This document shows positions 1-9,851 of a DNA stretch of 64,000 bases, piece after piece. Within the stretch, counting starts at the first letter, position 1; the number at the start of each line of letters is the position of its first letter. The stretch is taken from assembly GCF_009363155.1 (NCBI RefSeq), contig NZ_CP045302.1:3517001-3581000 (forward strand), in the 5' to 3' direction. A program made the translations under genes and the position numbers. This stretch comes from Azotobacter salinestris (GTDB lineage: Bacteria > Pseudomonadota > Gammaproteobacteria > Pseudomonadales > Pseudomonadaceae). The notes under the pieces were generated by a model. That model did not search any database and was not told the DNA's origin. It saw nothing but the letters and a program-made list of their open reading frames with translations.

Positions 1-494
1 CCCATATGGCGGTGGTCGTGACCCTCGCCGGCGAGCAATGGCTGTGCGACCTGGGCTTCGGCAGCTACGGCATCCGCGCGCCCATGCGTCTCGACCGGCT
101 CGACGTCGAGGTCGGGCAGGACGACGATGTGTTCATGCTGAGCCGGCCGGATGGGCGGGAGTATCTGCTGCAGGCGTGGGTGAACGGCGAGTGGGTCAAG
201 CAGTTCGCTTTCGACCTGTCGCCCCAGGAGTGGATCGATTTCATGCCGGCCAACTACCTGAACTCCACCCATCCCGAAGCCATCTTCGTGCAGAAGCTGC
301 TGGTCGTGCGCCATGCTCCCGGAGGGAGGTCGATCCTCCTCGGCGATACGCTGAAGACGGTGAGGGGCGGAGAGGTTCAGGTACGCTCCCTGACGGCGGA
401 AGATATCGATGCGGTGCTGGTCGATATCTTCGGGTTGCCGGCAAGGGCCGACCTGTTCCGAGCGTTCGGCTGGGAGAGCGCATGTCCGACCTGA
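1..494 (+). CDS. arylamine N-acetyltransferase, 3' part (cut by the left edge)
   Basis: C-terminal part of an arylamine N-acetyltransferase, a cytosolic enzyme that moves acetyl from acetyl-CoA to arylamines and hydrazines through a Cys-His-Asp triad. The frame is open to the left edge. Codon 3-5 is His, and an Asp in the motif CDLGFG follows exactly 15 residues later, the spacing of the family's His107/Asp122 pair. The catalytic Cys must lie outside the window, so the ATG at 6 is internal and not the start. The gene ends inside the start of the DUF202 gene (13-base overlap), which suggests coupled translation. Family assignment is good; the true start cannot be seen. Confidence 0.85.
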   Translation, partial: HMAVVVTLAGEQWLCDLGFGSYGIRAPMRLDRLDVEVGQDDDVFMLSRPDGREYLLQAWVNGEWVKQFAFDLSPQEWIDFMPANYLNSTHPEAIFVQKLLVVRHAPGGRSILLGDTLKTVRGGEVQVRSLTAEDIDAVLVDIFGLPARADLFRAFGWESACPT

Positions 495-847
495 AAGATC
501 CCAGGGTGCTGTTCGCCGCCGAGAGGACCCTGCTGGCCTGGAACAGGACCAGCCTGGCGCTGATCGCCTTCGGCTTCGTGGTCGAGCGCTCCGGACTGCT
601 GGTGCGGGCGCTCGCCCCCGACAGCCCGGCTGCGAGGGATTCCGGCGCCAGCTTCTGGCTGGGGCTGGCCTTCATCCTGTTGGGGGCCACCGCCGCCATC
701 TATTCATCCCGGCAGTACCTGGCCGTGCTGAAGACCCTGACCCCTGCCGAATATCCGCCGGGCTACGGCACCCGTTGGGGCGTGGTGGTGAATCTGATCG
801 TCGCGCTGCTCGGCACCGGTCTGGCGCTGGCTCTGTATATGCGTTGA
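482..847 (+). CDS. DUF202 family inner-membrane protein (YidH-like)
   Basis: Protein of 121 residues with the DUF202 signature near the N-terminus (DPRVLFAAERTLLAWNRT). Three hydrophobic segments follow, at about residues 20-38, 58-76 and 98-118, so it is an integral membrane protein. The family's function is not established. The start was chosen because the DPR...AERTLLAW motif begins a few residues after this ATG, as in relatives, and because the longer reading upstream runs in the shadow of the acetyltransferase gene. It overlaps that gene by 13 bases and is probably co-transcribed with it. Confidence 0.85.
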   Translation: MSDLKDPRVLFAAERTLLAWNRTSLALIAFGFVVERSGLLVRALAPDSPAARDSGASFWLGLAFILLGATAAIYSSRQYLAVLKTLTPAEYPPGYGTRWGVVVNLIVALLGTGLALALYMR

Positions 848-893
848 ACCGCGAGTGACGGCGGCGCTCATCGTGGCGAGAGGGGAGGAGGAC

Positions 894-1979
894 ATGGCGA
901 GACATTCGACGATCACCCGCGGGCTGTGGATGGTCGGCCTCGTATTCGCGCTTTGTAGTACGGGCGCCGCTGCCAATGAGGAGCCGCGCGGCGGGATCGT
1001 CGATCCGTCCGCTCCGCAGGCGGGCATGGACCTCGACGAGCTGCATCGCCAGATCAAGGCGCTGATCCCGCCGGCGCAAACCGCCGAGGGTGCCGCAGCC
1101 TTTAACGAAACCCTGGTGCAGACCGGAGCGCCCGTCCTCCTGGAGCTGATCGTCCACTCGCGCGACGAGGCGCTGCGCAATGGCGTGGAGCCCATGCCGG
1201 CGGACATTCGCCGCCAGCTCACGGGCTTCCTGCCGGAGCGGGTGCTGGAGGCGGCGCGCTACCGGGTGCAGGGTGGCGACGACTTCACCCTGCAGTGGAA
1301 CCTGATTCGCTATGGCGATACCCAGGCCATCGCCCTCGATTACGTCGTGGTGTTCAAGGAAGCCAGCGATGCGCTCTACAACCCGACGCTCTGGACGCAC
1401 GAGCTGACCCACGTCGACCAGTACCAGCGCTGGGGCATCCCGGAGTTCGCCACCCGCTACCTGCGCAACTATGAGGCCGTGGAACGCGAAGCCTACGAGG
1501 CCGAGACGCGCTACGTGGCCTGGGTGAAGCTGCACGGCAGGCAGCGGCTGGCGGCCGCCGGCGAGCCGGGGGCGGAGCGTCCGGCCGAGCCTTTACCTGC
1601 CGCTACCTCCAGCACCTGCGGTACGGCCGCCGCCACCTGCCGGGTCGAGGGTTCCGGCCCCATCGGCACGCCCTGCTGGTGCAACCTGCCATCGGGGGCG
1701 GCCGCGGGCTCGCTGGTGCCCGACCCTGCCGCCGCGCCACCGGCCAATGCCTGCAGCAGTGCGCGGGGCGCCTGTCCCCTGGACGGCGAAATCGCGACGG
1801 GCTCGTCCTGTGCCTGCGTCACCGCCGAGGGCAGCTTCCCCGGCACCGCCGAACGGCGAAGCCTGGGCGACCGCTGTGCGACCTATAGCGGCACCTGCCC
1901 CCTGGCCGCGCCCCTGCTGTCCGGCGAGCCCTGCTACTGTCCGGGCCGGACGGGAGCGGTGGAGGGGTATGTGCCCTGA
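894..1979 (+). CDS. secreted HExxH metallopeptidase-like protein (DUF4157-like) with three Cys-rich repeats
   Basis: Protein of 361 residues with a Sec-type signal peptide (residues 1 to about 27, ending CSTGAAA), so probably periplasmic or secreted. A zinc-binding HELTH motif sits at residues 169-173 in a context (WTHELTHVDQYQ) typical of DUF4157 domains, with acidic residues following. The C-terminal third holds three cysteine units, each exactly C-x6-C-x11-C-x-C, probably disulfide-bonded. The start at 894 has AGGAGG six bases upstream; a GTG at 855 in the same frame has no such site and would place extra residues before the signal peptide. Substrate and role are unknown. DUF4157 domains occur in proteins linked to toxins and contractile injection systems, but no such genes are next to this one. 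Confidence 0.7.
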   Translation: MARHSTITRGLWMVGLVFALCSTGAAANEEPRGGIVDPSAPQAGMDLDELHRQIKALIPPAQTAEGAAAFNETLVQTGAPVLLELIVHSRDEALRNGVEPMPADIRRQLTGFLPERVLEAARYRVQGGDDFTLQWNLIRYGDTQAIALDYVVVFKEASDALYNPTLWTHELTHVDQYQRWGIPEFATRYLRNYEAVEREAYEAETRYVAWVKLHGRQRLAAAGEPGAERPAEPLPAATSSTCGTAAATCRVEGSGPIGTPCWCNLPSGAAAGSLVPDPAAAPPANACSSARGACPLDGEIATGSSCACVTAEGSFPGTAERRSLGDRCATYSGTCPLAAPLLSGEPCYCPGRTGAVEGYVP

Positions 1980-2687
1980 GAACAAAACGGCATCTCGCCC
2001 GGTTCTGGAGGACAGGGGACACCGACTGCAGCCGGTGCGGCTCCGCCTGGCCAGGAGGAAGCGGTTTCCATAGGGACCTGCGCAAGGCCATACGGCTTCA
2101 GGGCAGCTCGTCGCGCCTGTGGTTTCCGAACGGCACAGGTGCTGTCCAGGGCCGTCCCGAGGGATTGGGGCGGCTACTTCGCCAGTGGCCGGGCGCCGGG
2201 CGCAAGGCTGGCGAGTGGAGGAGCCGGGAGCTGCAAGCATCCCTTCGGCAACTTTCCGAGTCGTGCAACGGACACTCGGGTAAAGCCTTTAGGGATGATC
2301 TGAAAAAGACTTTTTCTGAAAATCACAAGCCAGTAATCATGCGGCTTACAGGGCATGTGATCTCGTGAAAATGGGGCTTTTTCAGAGTTTCCTTAGGTGA
2401 ATGTGACGGCAGAGGCGACCCGTGGTTCGATGAGCGGGGGCGGAGCTTGAAGCCGGCCGGCCATGACACGCACTGACCCGGTTGGCCCTTTCCAAGGCTT
2501 TCTTGGCTGCGGCGAAATCGATAGGTTGAAAATGTAGGGGCTGAGTTTTGCGATCTTTGAAAAAGGTCAGCAGCCACAGGGGCGATATATGTCGGATCCA
2601 GGTGTCTTGACTTCTGTTGTCGGTCCCGTGTTGCGGCGATCCGCAGTCCGAGACTGGCTTTTTCTTTCCTGTGCGCTGCCTGAGGGT
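1980..2687. other. gene-poor spacer, no supported gene; possible small element end at 2300-2385
   Basis: I see no convincing gene here. A 9-base inverted repeat, CTGAAAAAG (2300-2308) and CTTTTTCAG (2377-2385), brackets 68 bases of unrelated sequence and could be the remnant of an insertion sequence or a small non-autonomous element. No flanking target duplication was recognised. The short frames on both strands here have neither ribosome binding sites nor recognisable protein features. Confidence 0.35.
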
Positions 2688-2930
2688 TTAAAAGTGGATT
2701 CTTTTCTCGGGTCTCGGGAAGTCACTGCTTTCAAAATGCTGCTGATTGCTATGGAGTTCGATTCGGGGTCTCTTGATGTGTGTGGTATCGAAGCAAGTCT
2801 TTATTGCGCGCAATTCCTCCTGCAAGATGTTGACCTGTTCCTGCAATTCACTTCTGGCTTCGTGAATCAGGCTGTTGAGATACAGGGTAAATATTGAAAT
2901 CAAAGCGCAAGCAATCCATACCTGAAGCAT
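2688..2930 (-). CDS. small hypothetical membrane-anchored coiled-coil protein
   Basis: Candidate protein of 80 residues, not recognised. Residues 1-22 form a hydrophobic segment (starts MLQVWIACALIS) that could be a membrane anchor. It is followed by a charged heptad-like stretch (residues 23-45, rich in E, L and Q) that reads as a short coiled coil, then a basic polar tail. The start is supported by AAGGTG five bases upstream. It lies in a stretch clearly more AT-rich than the flanking genes, which suggests acquisition by transfer. It overlaps a second small frame upstream. Its opposite strand also has an open frame of 102 residues, but that one shows no protein-like features. Confidence 0.4.
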   Translation of the reverse strand: MLQVWIACALISIFTLYLNSLIHEARSELQEQVNILQEELRAIKTCFDTTHIKRPRIELHSNQQHFESSDFPRPEKRIHF

Positions 2931-2997
2931 TTTTCACCTTGCACGCATCTGTAATTGGCACAGTTGATATAATAATTTTAATAAAAGTATCGATCAT
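2848..2997 (-). CDS. small hypothetical ORF overlapping the coiled-coil ORF
   Basis: Frame of 49 codons in the AT-rich island. Its main support is a strong ribosome binding site, GGGGGAGG, about six bases before the ATG. The product begins with a hydrophobic stretch (MIDTFIKIIISTVPITDA) and has no recognised domain. It overlaps the next small ORF by 83 bases in a different frame, so the pair could be translationally coupled, or one of them could be spurious. A frameshifted single gene is also possible. Confidence 0.25.
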   Translation of the reverse strand: MIDTFIKIIISTVPITDACKVKNASGMDCLRFDFNIYPVSQQPDSRSQK

Positions 2998-3851
2998 GCT
3001 CGTCCTCCCCCTTGCATGCCAAGTTTCTAGTTTTGCTTTTTTAATGTGATGATTTATTGACGTATTTTTCATGCTGAAAACGGTTGGCAGCTCGTCCGGC
3101 TCGCCTTTTTCTAAGAGCGTGGATGCCGGCAGGTCGCCTGTATCGGGCGCGGATGTACTGTCAAGACACCCGTCTACGTGGCTTTTACAGAGGGCCCGAT
3201 GATGCCAGGCGCTCCGGCATTACAGACCACTTGGTCAAAAGTGGCGTGATTCGCTCCTGCGTGATGATGTTGTGATGATTTCACAATGATATCAATAGTC
3301 GGTTATGGCCAATCACTATCGATATAATATCGCTGCGTCATAAAAGTGCCATATTTTTTGTGGTTTTTCGTGCGGCAATTCAAACTGACGATATTTTGAC
3401 TTTCCAGTTGGCGCAGGATTTTCCGTACCAGGCTGGCAGAGATCGGTCCAGATGCTGACGTGAGGTGCCGCCGCAGGAAGGGTGGGCAGGTCGTCGCCAG
3501 TGTCGATGAGGGCTGTCCTCTCATTCGACCAGACAGGACGTCGAGCAGCGGACTACACCCGTTGCCGTGATGGCATATAAATATCGTTGTGCCTTTATTC
3601 GATATATCACCTGGCACTCCGGCTTGGCTGCAGGCGCCCATGCATGTGGGCGTGTGCTTGTCTGTCAATAGTGGCAAACGAAAGCTTTTTGCTCTCCTTT
3701 ATAGCCGTTTGTCGGCATTTCCGAGATTCGGCAATATCACAATGGATTTTAAGTAAAATGTGGCGCGGTCTGTGTCACCTAAGAACAAGCCGGGCTGCCT
3801 GTGTGTAGCGTTGCCCGAAAATATTCCTTTGTCGCTGTTTGGGGGAAAGCC
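2998..3851. other. AT-rich spacer upstream of the patatin gene
   Basis: This stretch is AT-rich in patches (2940-3080, 3280-3420, 3560-3760) beside a chromosome that is otherwise strongly GC-rich. A minus-strand frame at 3303-3677 (124 codons) ends in a segment (ISASLVRKILRQLESQNIV) that resembles a winged-helix recognition region, but it lacks a clear ribosome binding site and the rest has no recognisable fold, so it is not called as a gene. The promoter of the patatin gene should lie near the right end; no clear -10/-35 pair was identified. Confidence 0.4.
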
Positions 3852-4895
3852 ATGCCTTCACCAGGACCAGACAGGACGCAACAGGATCCCCTGCGGGTGG
3901 ATCTTGCGCTGCAGGGAGGCGGTGCCCACGGAGCCTTTACCTGGGGTGTGCTCGACCGGCTGCTCGAAGAGCCGGAACTTCAACTGGATGGCATCTCGGG
4001 AACCTCGGCCGGTGCCATGAATGCGGCTGTCCTGGTGGACGGCTACGCCCGCGGCGGGGCAACGGGGGCCCGTCGTGCACTGGAGGCGTTCTGGCGCCGG
4101 GTCTCGAAAGCCGCACGATTCAGCCCGTTCCGGCGCAGTCCGCTCGACGTGCTGCTGGGGCGCTGGACCCTGGACTACTCGCCCATGTTCCTGACCATGG
4201 ACATGGTGGCGCGGGTGTTCTCGCCCTATGACCTGAATCCGGTCGGAACCAATCCCCTGCGGGCCATCCTTGAGGAGTCCATCGATTTCGCGCATCTGGC
4301 CGACGGGCCGATCAAGCTGTTCGTGACTGCGACCAACGTGCGTACCGGCCGCGGGCGGGTGTTCCGCAACGACGACCTGACGCTCGATGCGCTGCTGGCC
4401 TCGGCCTGCCTGCCGAACCTGTTCCAGGCCATCGAGATCGACGGTGACGCCTACTGGGACGGGGGTTACGCCGGCAATCCCACCATCACCCCGCTGGTGC
4501 GCGAGTGCGAGTCGAGCGACACCATCCTGGTGCAGATCAATCCCATCGAGCGTCCGGGCACGCCGCGCTCGGCACGCCACATCCTCAGCCGCCTCAACGA
4601 GGTGTCCTTCAACTCCGTGCTGCTCAAGGAGCTGAAGATGATCGCGCTGATGCGCCAGATGGTTTGCCTCGGCAATAACGAGAGTGCCCGCTGGGCCTCG
4701 ATGCGGATTCACCGGATCTCCAGCGACGTGCTGCTGGAACTGGGCTACTCCTCGAAGCTGAACGGGGAGTGGGGGTTCCTGACCATGCTGCGCGACCAGG
4801 GCCGTAAGGCGGCCGAGGGTTTCCTCGGGGCCCATCGCAAGGATCTGGGGCGGCGTTCGACGCTGGATCTGGACGTGCTGCTGGAAGGGGTGTGA
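3852..4895 (+). CDS. patatin-like phospholipase family protein
   Basis: Protein of 347 residues, a serine lipid acyl hydrolase of the patatin family. The oxyanion-hole motif GGGAHG is at residues 22-27, the nucleophile Ser52 lies in GTSAG, and the dyad Asp203 in DGGY, so the Ser-Asp dyad is complete. No signal peptide is visible, which points to a cytosolic or peripheral membrane enzyme acting on phospholipids. The ATG at 3852 is preceded by GGGGGAAAG. An upstream ATG in frame (3801) adds 17 residues that do not look like part of the domain. The gene stands alone, converging on the lipoprotein gene at 4945. The exact substrate cannot be predicted. Confidence 0.88.
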   Translation: MPSPGPDRTQQDPLRVDLALQGGGAHGAFTWGVLDRLLEEPELQLDGISGTSAGAMNAAVLVDGYARGGATGARRALEAFWRRVSKAARFSPFRRSPLDVLLGRWTLDYSPMFLTMDMVARVFSPYDLNPVGTNPLRAILEESIDFAHLADGPIKLFVTATNVRTGRGRVFRNDDLTLDALLASACLPNLFQAIEIDGDAYWDGGYAGNPTITPLVRECESSDTILVQINPIERPGTPRSARHILSRLNEVSFNSVLLKELKMIALMRQMVCLGNNESARWASMRIHRISSDVLLELGYSSKLNGEWGFLTMLRDQGRKAAEGFLGAHRKDLGRRSTLDLDVLLEGV

Positions 4896-4944
4896 CGCAC
4901 CCGGTCACCGGCCATTGCGCCGGCAACCGGGACGGGCCCATCCC

Positions 4945-5502
4945 TCAATGCGGCGGGTACTGCGACAGCACCCGGGCCACAGTCTCGCGGATCTTCCGGG
5001 TGCGCTCGGCCGGATCGTAGGGGCCCTCGCGCAGGACCTGCTGGGCGCTGCCGCGCCAGACCAGCTTGCCGTCGCGACCATCGTAGAAGTCGATCTGCAG
5101 GGTGCCGACCTGGTAGTCGTAGGTGCGGGTTTCGCCGAAGCCGGGGCCGCCCCAGTAGCCGTACCAGGGGTTGCCCCAGTAGCCGCCGGAGTAGGTGGTG
5201 ACCTGGCTCTGGCGGTTGTCGACGATCAGCCAGACCTGCACCCGGATGTCGCCCCGGCTGCCGGACGGAGCCTGGCGCAGGCCGCGCTGGTCGAGCTGTT
5301 CGGCCACGGCAGCGCGTATGCGCTGTTCGGTGAGGTCGCTCTTCAGGCGCGGGTCGGCGGGGCGGAACTGCAGCGCCGGCTCCTGCCAGCTCCAGGTGCG
5401 GTAGGCGCCGAAGTCGCGGCTGGGGTCGAAATCACGCTCGAGCTGAACGCTCTGACAGGCGGCGAGCAGCAGCAGAAGGGGCAGCAGCAGACGGGTTCGC
5501 AT
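4945..5502 (-). CDS. DUF4136 domain lipoprotein
   Basis: Lipoprotein of 185 residues: basic N-terminus, hydrophobic stretch and lipobox LAAC with the modified Cys near residue 16. The mature part has the features of DUF4136: an early FDPSRDFGAYRTWSW segment, a central region on a separate beta-rich core, a Gly/Tyr/Trp-rich loop (residues 105-120) and the late motif GKLVWRGSA. Such proteins sit at the cell envelope; their role is not known. A paralogue lies immediately upstream on the same strand, so the two look like a tandem duplication that has diverged. Confidence 0.85.
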   Translation of the reverse strand: MRTRLLLPLLLLLAACQSVQLERDFDPSRDFGAYRTWSWQEPALQFRPADPRLKSDLTEQRIRAAVAEQLDQRGLRQAPSGSRGDIRVQVWLIVDNRQSQVTTYSGGYWGNPWYGYWGGPGFGETRTYDYQVGTLQIDFYDGRDGKLVWRGSAQQVLREGPYDPAERTRKIRETVARVLSQYPPH

Positions 5503-5568
5503 GGTGGTTTCTCCGGTGACGATGCGCGCGGCAGCGAGGGTGCCGCGGGCTTTTTCCCCTTGCCCCGG

Positions 5569-5593
5569 TCCTTTTCCCCGTGAGGGGAAAGGA
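5569..5593. repeat. hairpin between the two DUF4136 genes
   Basis: Inverted repeat with arms TCCTTTTCCCC and GGGGAAAGGA around GTGA, and one unpaired T. It lies between the two lipoprotein genes and resembles the hairpin at 6232-6256; both could be copies of a dispersed REP-type repeat or act as mRNA stabilisers or terminators. Confidence 0.5.
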
Positions 5594-5607
5594 GGGTGCC
5601 CTCCAGT

Positions 5608-6213
5608 CTACGGCGGAAAGCCTTGCAGGGCTCGACGAGCCGCCCGGTGCAGGGCCCTGGCGCGGCCGCGCTGGCCGTCGTCGACCCGGGCCTCGCCGCT
5701 GCCGCGCCAGACCCGCCGGCCGTCGCTCCCGTCGATGAGCGCGATGTGTACCACCAGCACCTGCTCCTCGTAGCGGTAGACGAGGGGAGCCCGACCCCAG
5801 ACCCCGAAATGATCCCAGTGATAGCCATAGCCGTAGTAGCCGCCAAAGGGGCCGTAGTAATCCCTGTAGGCGCGGATGCGCCGCTTCAGGGCCAGTCGCG
5901 CGCTGACCCGCAGGTCCGCCTCGGCGCTCGGGTGGGCCGGGCGCAGGCCGTGCTGGTCCAGCACGGCGGAGAGGGCTGTCTGGACCTGGCCGGCGTCCAG
6001 GCCGGCGCTGCCGCCCGGCGGGCGGTCGTGCAGCCAGGCCCAGTCGCGGTAGGCGGCGTAGTCCCTTGGTGCGGCCGGATAGATATCGGGCTCGAAGACC
6101 GTGGCGGCCGCAGGTGGCGCCGGGGGCAGGGGCAGGGACTCGGCGCGGTAGGGATTGGGGCTCTGGCAGGCGCCGAGCCCGAGACAGAGCGACAATGCGG
6201 CCAGGCGATGCAT
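5608..6213 (-). CDS. DUF4136-like lipoprotein, paralogue of the neighbour
   Basis: Lipoprotein of 201 residues with lipobox LGAC (Cys near residue 16). It shares with the downstream gene the DYAAYRDWAW segment, a Gly/Tyr-rich loop (about residues 124-136) and the ending motif GRRVWRGSGEA, so it is a second DUF4136 member. It has a longer proline- and alanine-rich linker after the lipid anchor. The two genes are about 105 bases apart on the same strand and probably form a transcription unit. The function is unknown; the likely location is the outer membrane or periplasm. Confidence 0.8.
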   Translation of the reverse strand: MHRLAALSLCLGLGACQSPNPYRAESLPLPPAPPAAATVFEPDIYPAAPRDYAAYRDWAWLHDRPPGGSAGLDAGQVQTALSAVLDQHGLRPAHPSAEADLRVSARLALKRRIRAYRDYYGPFGGYYGYGYHWDHFGVWGRAPLVYRYEEQVLVVHIALIDGSDGRRVWRGSGEARVDDGQRGRARALHRAARRALQGFPP

Positions 6214-6231
6214 GCAGGTGGCCCTCCCCTG

Positions 6232-6256
6232 TTTCCTCTCCGCTGGAGAGGGGAAA
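6232..6256. repeat. hairpin upstream of the DUF4136 pair
   Basis: Stem CTCTCC/GGAGAG around GCT, extended by TTTC/GAAA with an internal bulge. It is similar in sequence to the hairpin at 5569-5593. It also lies just beyond the stop of cmoM on the same strand, so it may serve as that gene's transcription end. Confidence 0.45.
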
Positions 6257-6303
6257 TGCTCGCTGGGGCAGCGATGGTCTTCGTTACAAGCTTAGCAACC
6301 CTA

Positions 6304-7059
6304 TCAAGCCGGACGCGGCCGGCAGAGCCAGTGCAGGTAGCGGCCGAGGCCGGCGAAGGCCGGATGGCGACGGTAGGCCAGCTCCATCTCCAGGAGGTCG
6401 AGCAGTTCCGCCTTGGCCTGGAATTCCGCCGGCATGTAGTCGTGGAACACGCGAACGCCGCTTTCACTGTCGATCTGCCAGGTGCTTTCCATCGCAGCCT
6501 TCAGCTCGCGCGGGTCGAGCGGGCGCTGCGGGGTCAGGCTGCGGCCTTCGCCGGCGAACCGTTCCTTGCGCAGCTTGCGGAAATGGCCCTTGAGCAGGTT
6601 GCGGTAGATCAGCGCGTCCTTGTTGTAGAAGGCCAGCGACAGCCAGCCGCCGGGCGCGGTGAGCTGGTGCAGCACCGGGAGGATGTGGTGCGGTTCGGCC
6701 AGCCATTCCAGCACGGCGTGGCAGAGCACCAGATCGAAAGGCGCATCGAGTCGGCCGAGCAGTTCCTGCCAGGGCGCCTGGAGGAAGGTGGCCTGCCGGC
6801 CGGCGGCGGCGAAGCGTTCGCGGGCGGCATCGAGCATCGGCGCGGCCGGCTCGGCGAGGGTCACCCGGTGGCCGCGCTCGGCCAGCCAGAGCGCCATGTG
6901 GCCGAGTCCGGCGCCGACGTCGAGGACCCGCAGCGGGCGTTCGGGCAGGGCTTCGGCCAGGTCGGCCTGGAGCACGGCGAGGCGGATCGCGCCCTTGGCG
7001 CCGCCGTAGATCTTCTCGGCGAAACGCAGGGCCAGGTCGTCAAAGTGGCGGTCGCTCAT
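6304..7059 (-). CDS. cmoM: tRNA 5-carboxymethoxyuridine methyltransferase
   Basis: SAM-dependent methyltransferase of 251 residues that matches CmoM (SmtA), which methylates 5-carboxymethoxyuridine at position 34 of certain tRNAs. The SAM-binding motif I is LDVGAGLGH (about residues 45-53), followed by an acidic motif II region and a typical CHAVLEWL segment; the RNLLKGHFRKLR stretch is characteristic of this family. The start ATG overlaps the stop of the MazG-like gene (ATGA), so the two are coupled. A longer reading upstream lies in the shadow of that gene and was discarded. The protein is cytosolic. Confidence 0.88.
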   Translation of the reverse strand: MSDRHFDDLALRFAEKIYGGAKGAIRLAVLQADLAEALPERPLRVLDVGAGLGHMALWLAERGHRVTLAEPAAPMLDAARERFAAAGRQATFLQAPWQELLGRLDAPFDLVLCHAVLEWLAEPHHILPVLHQLTAPGGWLSLAFYNKDALIYRNLLKGHFRKLRKERFAGEGRSLTPQRPLDPRELKAAMESTWQIDSESGVRVFHDYMPAEFQAKAELLDLLEMELAYRRHPAFAGLGRYLHWLCRPRPA

Positions 7060-7361
7060 CGGGCGAAGCGCCGTTCGCTGTCGGCCAGCTTGGCGCGCAC
7101 CACCTCGTCCATATCCAGGCCGAGTTCGGCGCACAGCAGGAGGAGGTAGAGGACCACGTCGCCGATCTCCTGGCCGGCGTGCGCCAACTCCTCGGCGGGC
7201 AGGGCGCGGGATTCGTCCTCGGTCTTCCACTGGAAGATCTCCACCAGCTCGGCCATTTCCACGCTGGCGGCCATCGCCAGGTTCTTCGGGCTGTGGAAGC
7301 GCCGCCAGTCGTTGGCGTCGCGGATGGCGTGCAGGCGGCGGGTGAGTTCGGCGGTGTTCAT
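7056..7361 (-). CDS. MazG-like nucleotide pyrophosphohydrolase
   Basis: Protein of 101 residues of the all-alpha NTP pyrophosphohydrolase superfamily, closest in look to the RS21-C6/dCTPase branch. The metal-binding EExxE-like helix is seen as SVEMAELVEIFQW, followed by an EIGDVVLYLLLL helix with the second acidic pair. It likely hydrolyses non-canonical or excess dNTPs in the cytosol. The ATG at 7361 is preceded by GGAG and starts the protein where relatives start; an upstream in-frame start would add 18 residues. It overlaps cmoM by 4 bases. Confidence 0.85.
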   Translation of the reverse strand: MNTAELTRRLHAIRDANDWRRFHSPKNLAMAASVEMAELVEIFQWKTEDESRALPAEELAHAGQEIGDVVLYLLLLCAELGLDMDEVVRAKLADSERRFAR

Positions 7362-7434
7362 GGGCGGCTCCGACGGAAAGGCGCATAGCTTCGGCCGCCG
7401 GCGGGCGGGCCGCAAGTGCGGCGGGCCGTGCCGG

Positions 7435-9803
<2,369 letters not shown>

Positions 9804-9851
9804 ATTGGGAATCCCCTTCCTTCAGGGAGGGGAGCAGTCAAGGGACGGCTC

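Noticed and set aside
894-1979. Contractile injection system effector locus
   Set aside because: The HELTH motif resembles DUF4157 of such systems, but no sheath, tube or baseplate genes are near.
2589-2897. 102-codon plus-strand frame in the AT-rich island
   Set aside because: It lies antisense to the membrane/coiled-coil ORF, has no ribosome binding site and its product shows no domain or consistent composition.
3084-3275. 63-codon plus-strand frame
   Set aside because: No ribosome binding site and no recognisable protein; it crosses a change in base composition.
5596-7149. Long plus-strand frame opposite the second DUF4136 gene and cmoM
   Set aside because: It is the mirror of GC-rich coding sequence on the minus strand; the product is a low-complexity Ala/Gly/Val string without motifs.
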